Positions 1 through 6,035 of a stretch of DNA of 12,055 nt are shown piece by piece; the stretch's first letter is position 1; every line of letters begins with the position of its first letter. The stretch comes from an uncultured Oscillospiraceae bacterium (GTDB lineage: Bacteria > Bacillota > Clostridia > Oscillospirales > Ruminococcaceae): NCBI GenBank assembly GCA_910587135.1, contig CAJULF010000070.1, positions 1 to 12,055 of the forward strand, written 5' to 3'. A program made the translations under genes and the position numbers. The notes beneath the pieces were generated by a model. It was given only the letters and a program-made list of their open reading frames with translations. It did not search any database and had not been told where the DNA came from.

Positions 1-125
1 TAATACCATCTGCTCTCTGTCCAAAGATACCATTAAAAGTATTACCGGGAGAAGGCGGATTTTGTCTATAGAATGATTAGATATTAGTATTACATTCCAT
101 TTGGAAATTGGCCTTGCTTTAAAAT
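1..125. other. Unassigned left edge, possible gene end
   Basis: No gene can be assigned here. Plus-strand frames stop at 74-76 (TGA) and at about 69-71 (TAG), and a minus-strand frame is open towards the left edge, so the segment could hold the last codons of a gene entering from outside the window. The stretch is too short to decide. The hairpin that follows at 131-162 would make sense as the terminator of a plus-strand gene ending here. Confidence 0.2.
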
Positions 126-167
126 AAGCAACCACCACGAGCCTAAAAAAGCTTGGGGTGGTCGTTT
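126..167 (+). terminator. Left flanking hairpin of repeat copy 1
   Basis: A 12-bp stem (131-142 with 151-162, one mismatch and one G-T pair) has an A-rich 8-nt loop and is followed by CGTTT, the form of a rho-independent terminator. The same 42-nt unit recurs at 363-405 on the other side of the repeat core. Differences between the two copies at 134 and 159 are a compensating pair (A-T in this copy, C-G in the other), so both hairpins remain foldable. Confidence 0.7.
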
Positions 168-362
168 CAGTTTGTAGAAAAAGCCTATTTGCCACGCAAA
201 GTAGGCGCATGAAATTTCAAAAAGTCGTGCGTTTGCGAACGCAAACGCGCGCGGTTTCCGTTAGGCATGCGGAGTGAAGCGTAGCGTAACGGAGTATGAC
301 TAACGGAAATTTTGAAATTTTTTAAATAATTCGCCCTTGGTCAACCTTTATATAACAGTCTG
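168..362 (+). repeat. Structured CAG...CTG repeat element, copy 1
   Basis: This is the first of three related cores (others 5591-5756 and 11795-11978). It starts CAGTTTGTAG and ends TATAACAGTCTG; the ends are imperfect inverted repeats. Visible helices are 183-187 with 202-206; an 11-bp stem AAATTTCAAAA (212-222) with TTTTGAAATTT (310-320); an inner hairpin 226-237 with 240-251; and a second inner hairpin 255-264 with 300-309. No reading frame of note is present. The copies differ in stem sequence while keeping pairing. It could be a non-autonomous mobile element, a conserved RNA, or both. Confidence 0.75.
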
Positions 363-405
363 AAGCAACCCCCCCGAGCCTAAAAAAGCTCGGGGGGGGT
401 CGTTT
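363..405 (+). terminator. Right flanking hairpin of repeat copy 1
   Basis: A near-perfect GC-rich stem (368-379 with 388-400, one extra G) with an A-rich loop is followed by CGTTTATTT. It is a near duplicate of 126-167. It could terminate plus-strand transcripts and, read on the other strand, may help stop transcription leaving glgD, although the minus-strand T-tract is poor. Confidence 0.7.
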
Positions 406-442
406 ATTTCAGCATGACTTTCAACTGTCAATTCATTGCAGG

Positions 443-1567
443 TTATACTACCGCGCCCTTGGTGATATAAACGGGATAATCCGTCGTGCCTGTGATAGCG
501 CGGTTCTTGGTAATGGTTACCTCCTTGTCGGCAATTGCGTCAATAAATGAAGCCTTCTCACCAATCACCGCTCCCTGCATAACGATACTGTTCTTGATAA
601 CAGCGCCCTTGCCTACCTTAACGCCGCGGAAAAGCACAGAGTTCTCAACCGTGCCCTCAATAATGCAGCCGTCCGCGATAAGCGAATCCTTAACGGAGCA
701 GTCAATGCCATACTTCGCGGGGGCAACGTCGCGAACCTTGGTGTAGATAGGCTTTTTGAGAGAGAAAACCTCGCGGCAGATATCGCGGTTCTTGATATCC
801 ATAGTCGCTTTATAGTAGGTCTTCATGCTGTCAATTATCTCGAAGTAACCGTCGTACTTGTAGCCCATTATCTTGAAATCATGCAGCTTGTGCTGGAGGA
901 TATCCGTTTCAAAGCTGTAAAGGCTGCGGCAAAGGCTCTCGCGGATAATATCCTCAAGGAACCTTCTGCGCATTACATATATGTTCAGCGCCACATTCAT
1001 CTCGCCGCTCATGGCAGGTCTTGCCAGAACGTCATACACAATATTTTCCTCGTTTACGCACAGAACCGTCTGCGCCGAAGCTCTCTCCGAGCTATAAGCG
1101 CCCTTGCCGTAAACGCAGGTGATATCCGCGCCGTTCTTGTCATGGAAGTCGACTATCGGCTTTATATCCATATTGGCAATAACATTGCTGTCCGCCATTA
1201 CAACATATTCCGTGTTGGATTCCTGTATGAACTCCAGCGCACCGGAGAGCGCCTCCATTCTGCCGCGGTACATTCCGCTGCCCTCTCTGCCGTAGGGGGG
1301 GAGAATGTGAAGTCCGCCGGTCTTGCGCGCCAGATCCCACTCGCTGCCCATTCCAAGGTGGTTCATAAGCGAGTAGTAATTCTGCTTTGTGATAATTCCT
1401 ACCTGGGTAATTCCCGAATTGACCATGCTCGACAGGGGAAAATCGATCAGACGATACTTGCTTCCGAAAGGAACGCTTGCCATCGCTCTTGCCTTTGTCA
1501 GCTCGGGGAGGGTCTGCTCATGCATATTCGCGAAAATCAGACCCAAAACGTTAGCCATACTTGCCAT
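443..1567 (-). CDS. glgD: GlgD, non-catalytic ADP-glucose pyrophosphorylase subunit
   Basis: This 374-aa protein belongs to the GlgD branch of the ADP-glucose pyrophosphorylase family, which in Firmicutes pairs with GlgC to form the enzyme that makes ADP-glucose for glycogen. It keeps the family scaffold (SVPFGSKYRLIDFPLS near residues 31-46, VNSGI, HILPPYG near 87-93) and a C-terminal beta-helix-like repeat region. The nucleotide-binding GGxGxRL loop of GlgC is replaced by ANMHEQ (13-18). The catalytic Asp in the SGDH motif of GlgC aligns with Asn128 in MADSNVI. It should therefore be inactive alone and act as a structural or regulatory subunit. The start at 1567 is supported by AAAGGA about 10 nt upstream. 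It lies 23 nt after glgC, last in the operon. Confidence 0.95.
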   Translation of the reverse strand: MASMANVLGLIFANMHEQTLPELTKARAMASVPFGSKYRLIDFPLSSMVNSGITQVGIITKQNYYSLMNHLGMGSEWDLARKTGGLHILPPYGREGSGMYRGRMEALSGALEFIQESNTEYVVMADSNVIANMDIKPIVDFHDKNGADITCVYGKGAYSSERASAQTVLCVNEENIVYDVLARPAMSGEMNVALNIYVMRRRFLEDIIRESLCRSLYSFETDILQHKLHDFKIMGYKYDGYFEIIDSMKTYYKATMDIKNRDICREVFSLKKPIYTKVRDVAPAKYGIDCSVKDSLIADGCIIEGTVENSVLFRGVKVGKGAVIKNSIVMQGAVIGEKASFIDAIADKEVTITKNRAITGTTDYPVYITKGAVV

Positions 1568-1590
1568 GTCAATATTATCCTTTCTTTCAA

Positions 1591-2796
1591 TTAAATGTCC
1601 TTAGATATCATAGCCTTGGGGGGAGCGACCGCGTTGTCCGACACGTTTACATGATGCCCTATGACCGCAACGCCCCACTGCGACTTGTCCTCGATAAGCT
1701 CGGGACGCTCGCCGATGTGCGCTCCCTCGCCTATTACGCAGTCCTCACCGACAATGGCGTACTCAATGACCGCGCCCTTCTTTATCACGGAGTTTGGCAT
1801 TATGATACTGTCGCGCACTATCGCGCCCTCTTCAACGGTAACTCCCGCGAACAATACCGAGAAGTCTATCATGCCGTTGATCTCACAGCCCTCGGCTATC
1901 ATAGAGTTCTCAATACGGCTGTTTGCACCCGCGTAGTGGGGCGGCATAACGGGGTTGCGGGAATATATCTTCCAGCTGTCGTCCAGCAAATCAAGCGGAA
2001 CTTTCGGGTCGAGAACATCCATATTCGCTTCCCACAGGGAGTCGATAGTTCCCACGTCTTTCCAGTAGCCGTCGAAGTGGTAGGCCATCATTTTTTCATT
2101 GTTTTCCAGCATTGCGGGAATAATATTCTTACCGAAATCCTTCGTCGCATCCGCGTCGTTTTCATTGTCAATAAGATACTTTCTCAACTTGCTCCAGGTA
2201 AATACATAGATACCCATCGAAGCAAGATTTGATTTGGGCTCCTTGGGTTTCTCGGCAAACTCATAAATCGAACCGTCGGGATTGGCGCTCATGATGCCGA
2301 AACGGGAAGCCTCCTCCCACGGAACCTCCAGAACGGCAATAGTTGCGTCCGCGTTGGTCTGCTTATGGAAATCCACCATTTTTCCGTAATTCATTTTATA
2401 GATATGGTCGCCCGAAAGAATAACCACATATTCGGGGTTGTACCTGTCCACAAAGCTTATGTTCTGGTAGATAGCGTTTGCGGTGCCCGAATACCACGAT
2501 TTGCCCGCCGCCGTTTCATAAGGCGGGAGAACATGAACCCCTCCGTGCGCGCGGTCAAGACCCCAGGGCTGTCCGTTTCCGATATACTCGTTAAGCACCA
2601 TGGGCTGATACTGGGTCAGTACGCCCACCGTGTCAATGCCCGAATTTACGCAGTTGGACAACGGAAAATCGATTATCCTGTACTTACCGCCGTAGGGGAC
2701 GGCAGGCTTTGCCATATCCTGCGTCAGCGCGTAAAGGCGGCTGCCCTGCCCTCCGGCAAGCAGCATGGCTACACATTCTTTTTTGATGTGATTCAT
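1591..2796 (-). CDS. glgC: GlgC, glucose-1-phosphate adenylyltransferase
   Basis: This 401-aa enzyme joins ATP and glucose-1-phosphate to give ADP-glucose and pyrophosphate, the committed step of bacterial glycogen synthesis in the cytoplasm. Visible motifs are the nucleotide-binding loop GGQGSRL (15-21), the KPAVP segment (30-34), the catalytic Asp130 in SGDHIYKMNY, EKP at 182-184 in the sugar-phosphate region, and a C-terminal left-handed beta-helix (ENSMIAEGCEI and later hexapeptide-like repeats). Length is close to other Firmicutes GlgC proteins. The start is fixed by AGGAGG at 2803-2808, six nt upstream. It follows glgB after a 266-bp gap that holds an inverted-repeat element, and precedes glgD closely, fitting co-expression of the two subunits. 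No glgA or glycogen phosphorylase is in the window. Confidence 0.97.
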   Translation of the reverse strand: MNHIKKECVAMLLAGGQGSRLYALTQDMAKPAVPYGGKYRIIDFPLSNCVNSGIDTVGVLTQYQPMVLNEYIGNGQPWGLDRAHGGVHVLPPYETAAGKSWYSGTANAIYQNISFVDRYNPEYVVILSGDHIYKMNYGKMVDFHKQTNADATIAVLEVPWEEASRFGIMSANPDGSIYEFAEKPKEPKSNLASMGIYVFTWSKLRKYLIDNENDADATKDFGKNIIPAMLENNEKMMAYHFDGYWKDVGTIDSLWEANMDVLDPKVPLDLLDDSWKIYSRNPVMPPHYAGANSRIENSMIAEGCEINGMIDFSVLFAGVTVEEGAIVRDSIIMPNSVIKKGAVIEYAIVGEDCVIGEGAHIGERPELIEDKSQWGVAVIGHHVNVSDNAVAPPKAMISKDI

Positions 2797-2877
2797 ATCT
2801 TTCCTCCTGTTTGATTTTGAAAATTGCCGAAACCAACGGCATTTATTTGACTTTTGGGAATTATCCCACTGTAAACC

Positions 2878-3065
2878 TTAGAACTTGTTCTCATAGCCGC
2901 TCAATGCTTGTCTAACGGCAAATTTCATGTCTTTCTTCGTTGGTTTTCCTTGACGGGCTGACTGTGTCGAGCCTGTACATACAGTAAGCCTGCGAAAAAC
3001 CGCCTCGAAATACATGAAATTTGCTTCGTTATTCAAGCATTTCGGGCTATGGGAACAAATTCTTA
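2878..3065. mobile_element. MITE-like inverted-repeat element between glgB and glgC
   Basis: The two ends are imperfect inverted repeats about 60 bp long: the left end reads GAACTTGTTCTCATAGCC and the complement of the right end reads GAATTTGTTCCCATAGCC, and similarity continues through CAAATTTCATGT. The element is bracketed by the direct repeat TTA (2878-2880 and 3063-3065), a probable 3-bp target duplication. It encodes nothing. A related copy, disrupted by another insertion, lies at 9151-9382; both share TTGACGGGC inside. A TNA target duplication and such ends would fit mobilisation by an IS5-superfamily transposase, but that is inference. Confidence 0.85.
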
Positions 3066-5117
3066 CTTTTTGTCCTTTCCGGACTTTGCGGGTTCCGTAA
3101 CACATGCGGACTTTTCGGTTTTTTCGGGCTTGGGCGTTTCGTCGGGAATCTCCGCCTTATCCGCTTTCGTTTCTGCTTCCTCCCCTGACTTCCCGGTTTC
3201 CTCGGCAAGCTCCGATGGCGCGGTGCGCTTGTTCTTTATCTCAAAGAACATAACGGACATGGGGGGCAGGTCTATGCTTATGCGGTACTGCTCGTTATGC
3301 ATAGGTTCTTCCTTTGCGGTGACCGTGCCGTTGGTTATTCCGCCGCCGCCGAATTTCGCGTCGTCGGAATTGAACGCCTCCACATAATCCGCGTAATACG
3401 GAACGCCTATCTCGTATACTTCGTGGCGCACGGGCTGGAAGTTGCAGACAACGATAACCTCCTCATTGGAACGGGAAATCCTTCTGAACGCGATAACGCT
3501 GTTGGTGCTGTCGTCGCTTATTATCCAGTGGAAGCCGTCCCAGCTTGTGTCGCACTCCCAAAGCGCGGGCGTATCTTTATAGAATTTATTCAGCGCCTTT
3601 ACATACTCATGCAGCTTATAGTGCGGCTCGAACTCCAGCACCTCCCAATCGAGCTGTGTCTGGAAATTCCACTCCTTATATTGCGCAAATTCCTGCCCCA
3701 TAAACATGAGCTTCTTGCCGGGGTGCGCCGCCATATATCCCAGGAACGTTCTCAGCGAATTAAAGCGGAACTCGCGGGGACCTCCCATCTTATCCAGCAT
3801 GGAGCATTTGCCGTAGACAACCTCATCATGGCTTATCGGAAGAATATAATTCTCCGAGAAAGCATAATAGAATGAGAACGTCACGAGATTGTGATTATAG
3901 GGTCTGCCGAGAGGATCCATGCTCATATATTTGAGCATATCGTTCATCCAACCCATGTTCCATTTGAAGTTGAAGCCCAATCCGCCTATATCCGCCGGCT
4001 TGGTGACCATGGGCCACGCGGTGGACTCCTCCGCTATCATCATTATCTTCGGGTGCTCCCTGAACAAAGCCGCGTTCAGCTTCTGCAAAAACGCAACCGC
4101 TTCAAGATTGTGGTTGCCGCCCTCATTGTTGGGACGCCACTCTCCGTCGCGCCTGTCATAATCCAGATACAGCATTGAAGCCACCGCGTCGACGCGCAGA
4201 CCGTCAATATGATATTTCTCTATCCAGTAATTGGCGTTGGACACAAGGAAGCTCTGAACCTCGGGCTTGCCCCAGTCAAAAACATGAGTGCCCCAGTTTT
4301 TGTGTTCGCGCTTCAGGGGGTCCTGATACTCGTAAAGGCTCTGTCCGTCAAACTCATACAGACCCGCCGCGTCTTTCGGGAAATGTGCGGGAACCCAGTC
4401 GATAATTACCCCTATATCGGCATTGTGGCATTTGTTCACAAAGCTCATAAAATCAAACGGCGTACCGAAACGCGAGGTGGGCGCGTAATACCCTATCTGC
4501 TGATAGCCCCACGAACCGTCGAAAGGATATTCTCCGATCGGCATAAGCTCTATATGGGTATATCCCATCTCCTTGATGTAAGGAATAAGCTCATCAGCCA
4601 TGCGGTTATAGTCGTAGAATTTATCTCCGTCCTTGCGCCATGAGCCTATGTTTATCTCATATATGTTCGCGGCGCTGTCATAGAGGTTCTTCTCGGAAAG
4701 CTCCCGCATATACTTTTCGTCCGTCCATTTGAATCCGTCTATATCGAAAAACTTGGTCGCGGTGTTGGGACGTGTTTCCATATGGTAGCCGTAGGGATCG
4801 GCCTTCAGCTTGATAAGCCCGTCCAGGCTTTCAACGCTGTATTTGTAGTTGTCATACTGCTTTATTCCCTCAACAAACAACTCCCAGATACCGCCGTCGC
4901 TGATCTTGTTCATATAGCCCTTGGTGCGGTCCCAATGGTTAAAGTCACCCACAACGCTTACGGTACGGGCGTGAGGCGCCCAAACCCTGAAAACGACGCC
5001 CGACTTCCCGTCTGCGGTGTCCTTATGCGAGCCGAAAAAATCGTAGGCGTGCGCGTTCTCACCGTTGTGAAACAGATACAGCGGGACATTATACTTATCG
5101 GGCACAATAATTGCCAT
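3063..5117 (-). CDS. glgB: GlgB, 1,4-alpha-glucan branching enzyme
   Basis: This 684-aa GH13 enzyme cuts alpha-1,4 chains and re-attaches them by alpha-1,6 bonds to branch glycogen. An N-terminal CBM48-like domain (about 38-125: VVFRVWAPHA, VVGDFNHWD) precedes the TIM-barrel. Expected catalytic residues are Asp310 (DGLRVDAVASML), Glu363 (IAEESTAW) and Asp431 (ISHDEVVYGK). The all-beta C domain ends near residue 628 (VMFFEIKNK). About 55 further residues form a Lys/Glu/Pro-rich, probably disordered tail, making the protein longer than many GlgB (around 630-650 aa). The start is supported by AGGAGG at 5126-5131. It is the first gene of the operon. The stop codon TAA coincides with the tip of the inverted-repeat element at 2878-3065. 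Confidence 0.97.
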   Translation of the reverse strand: MAIIVPDKYNVPLYLFHNGENAHAYDFFGSHKDTADGKSGVVFRVWAPHARTVSVVGDFNHWDRTKGYMNKISDGGIWELFVEGIKQYDNYKYSVESLDGLIKLKADPYGYHMETRPNTATKFFDIDGFKWTDEKYMRELSEKNLYDSAANIYEINIGSWRKDGDKFYDYNRMADELIPYIKEMGYTHIELMPIGEYPFDGSWGYQQIGYYAPTSRFGTPFDFMSFVNKCHNADIGVIIDWVPAHFPKDAAGLYEFDGQSLYEYQDPLKREHKNWGTHVFDWGKPEVQSFLVSNANYWIEKYHIDGLRVDAVASMLYLDYDRRDGEWRPNNEGGNHNLEAVAFLQKLNAALFREHPKIMMIAEESTAWPMVTKPADIGGLGFNFKWNMGWMNDMLKYMSMDPLGRPYNHNLVTFSFYYAFSENYILPISHDEVVYGKCSMLDKMGGPREFRFNSLRTFLGYMAAHPGKKLMFMGQEFAQYKEWNFQTQLDWEVLEFEPHYKLHEYVKALNKFYKDTPALWECDTSWDGFHWIISDDSTNSVIAFRRISRSNEEVIVVCNFQPVRHEVYEIGVPYYADYVEAFNSDDAKFGGGGITNGTVTAKEEPMHNEQYRISIDLPPMSVMFFEIKNKRTAPSELAEETGKSGEEAETKADKAEIPDETPKPEKTEKSACVTEPAKSGKDKK

Positions 5118-5133
5118 TTGTACTACCTCCTGA

Positions 5134-5392
5134 TTTAAAAAATTTCCCGCACCGGCAAACTTCGTTTGCCTACCGCGCCATGAAAGCTCCGCTCCGCTTA
5201 GCTCCGTTACGCTTCCACGGCTTGCTGCGGAAAAATTCCTGCGTGGGCGTTACGTTGCCGGGTTTGGTTGGTTTTGGTCGTTGCCGCTCGGTTTTACTTG
5301 ATATGCCGGTCATATAAACCTGCCATCTTTTCTGTCTGTTTTCTTTTCATATCATTTTTCACAAAAAAATTCCAAACTTTAGATGGTTCATT
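5134..5392 (-). promoter_or_regulatory. Structured 5' leader of the glg operon
   Basis: The region between the predicted glgB start site of transcription (about 5392) and the ribosome binding site is about 260 nt and holds no ORF. It contains a perfect 7-bp hairpin (5154-5160 with 5164-5170), a GC-rich stretch at 5183-5240, and an outer pairing of about 5142-5151 with 5230-5241 (AATTTCCCGC with TGCGGAAAAATT). Twelve bases, CTCCGTTACGCT at 5202-5213, are the complement of a stretch in repeat copy 1 (283-294). It may be a decayed relative of the repeat family or an independent leader structure. No known riboswitch was recognised. Confidence 0.35.
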
Positions 5393-5398
5393 GTTCAC

Positions 5399-5427
5399 AT
5401 TTTACCACACTATTAAAAATTTTTCAA
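5399..5427 (-). promoter_or_regulatory. Predicted sigma-A promoter of glgBCD
   Basis: On the minus strand TTGAAA (complement of 5422-5427) is followed after exactly 17 bp by TAAAAT (complement of 5399-5404), with TG one base upstream of the -10 box (extended -10). Transcription would start near 5392, about 275 nt before glgB. No better candidate was seen nearer the gene. Confidence 0.6.
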
Positions 5428-5530
5428 TAGTTTTGTTGACAATTCATACACTTTAACATTTTTATGTAATTGTTTTTATGCAATTTGCATACATAATTTT
5501 GTTTGTGCTGCCCGCTTTACATGTCATAGG

Positions 5531-5559
5531 CTGACGAAAATTCACACAAGTGGTATAAT
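5531..5559 (+). promoter_or_regulatory. Predicted promoter for repeat copy 2 RNA
   Basis: CTGACG (5531-5536), a 17-bp spacer and TATAAT (5554-5559) with an upstream TGG give an extended -10 sigma-A-type promoter on the plus strand. The start would fall near 5566, just before the hairpin at 5569-5590. No plus-strand protein gene follows for about 3 kb, so the promoter serves only the structured element. Confidence 0.6.
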
Positions 5560-5568
5560 TGCTGATAC

Positions 5569-5590
5569 GGACAGGTGTTTATACCTGTCT
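5569..5590 (+). repeat. Left flanking hairpin of repeat copy 2
   Basis: This 22-bp unit contains a palindrome ACAGGT-(loop)-ACCTGT and is repeated without a single change at 5757-5778, directly after the core. The two copies abut the CAG start and CTG end of the core exactly. Here the hairpin is not followed by a T-tract, while the right copy is. Confidence 0.85.
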
Positions 5591-5756
5591 CAGCTTGTAG
5601 AAAAAGCCTATTTGCCACGCAATGTCGGCGCATTAAATTTCAAAAAGTCGTGTGTTTGCGAACGCAAACGCACGCGGTTTCCGCTCCGCATGCTTAGCGG
5701 AAATTTTGAAATTTTTTTTAATAATTAGCCCTATGTCAACCTTTATATACAGTCTG
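5591..5756 (+). repeat. Structured CAG...CTG repeat element, copy 2
   Basis: Shortest member (166 bp) of the three-copy family. It begins CAGCTTGTAGAAAAAGCC and ends CTTTATATACAGTCTG. Helices: closing 11-bp stem 5635-5645 with 5704-5714; hairpin 5649-5660 with 5663-5674; hairpin 5678-5684 with 5697-5703, forming a three-way junction. The terminal 16 nt at each end can also pair at 13 positions including a wobble. The second hairpin stem reads TTTCCGC/GCGGAAA here, against TTTCCGTTAG/CTAACGGAAA in copy 1 and TTTCCGCA/TGCGGAAA in copy 3. Confidence 0.8.
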
Positions 5757-5785
5757 GGACAGGTGTTTATACCTGTCTTTATTTT
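5757..5785 (+). terminator. Right flanking hairpin and terminator of repeat copy 2
   Basis: An exact duplicate of the left 22-bp hairpin unit is followed by TTATTTT, a plausible rho-independent terminator for the candidate RNA. The stem is short (6-7 bp), so efficiency is uncertain. Confidence 0.6.
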
Positions 5786-5790
5786 ATCAA

Positions 5791-5971
5791 TTAAGGCAAC
5801 ACCGCACAAAGCTTGTGCGCAGATTGCGATGTCAGGTTTTTCGTCAGACTGTACAAGCTCAACGCCGGTGGGCTGATGCCCGCCAAGGAGAACTTGTGCA
5901 ATATGAAGGAAAATATGCAAGCAAGATACATGCAAAGCGCGGAGCGCGAGCTTTGTGCGGTGTTGCCTTAA
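5791..5971. mobile_element. MITE-like element with 23-bp perfect terminal inverted repeats
   Basis: The ends 5791-5813 and 5949-5971 are perfect 23-bp inverted repeats beginning TTAAGGCAACACCGCAC. The outermost TTAA is palindromic and may be a 4-bp target duplication flanking a 173-bp body that starts GGCAACACC and ends GGTGTTGCC. No coding capacity is seen. A short decayed relative lies at 9212-9282. The element sits just downstream of the spoIIE stop codon and the repeat copy 2 terminator. The mobilising transposase is not in the window. Confidence 0.85.
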
Positions 5972-6035
5972 AACTTTGTATATGCCTTATGGTATTCAAT
6001 AAGAAACCACCAAGCGGCATTGCTGTCATTTGCCA

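Larger units (their letters stand above)
5566..5785 (+). ncRNA. Candidate free-standing structured RNA (repeat copy 2 unit)
   Basis: A transcript from the promoter at 5531-5559 would comprise a leading hairpin (5569-5590), the multibranched core (5591-5756) and a closing hairpin followed by a T-rich stretch (5757-5785), which looks like a rho-independent terminator. The length would be about 220 nt, with no ORF. The unit lies between the glgB leader, transcribed away, and the 3' end of spoIIE, transcribed towards it. Its function is unknown. The alternative is that a mobile repeat merely landed next to a pre-existing promoter and terminator. Confidence 0.45.

Noticed and set aside
168..362. 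Group IIC intron or HEARO-like element, because insertion follows terminator stems.
   Set aside because: The cores are too short (166-195 bp), no domain V-like hairpin or associated ORF is seen, and flanking hairpins are duplicated, which neither class is known to do.
881..1594. Long plus-strand open frames opposite glgD, glgC, glgB and spoIIE.
   Set aside because: They lie antisense to clear family genes, have no supporting ribosome sites and read as composition shadows.
5855..5870. Inside the 5791-5971 element, CAGACTGTACAAGCTC looks like the two ends of the CAG...CTG repeat joined together.
   Set aside because: The match is only about 15 bases and could be chance; no other part of the repeat is present.
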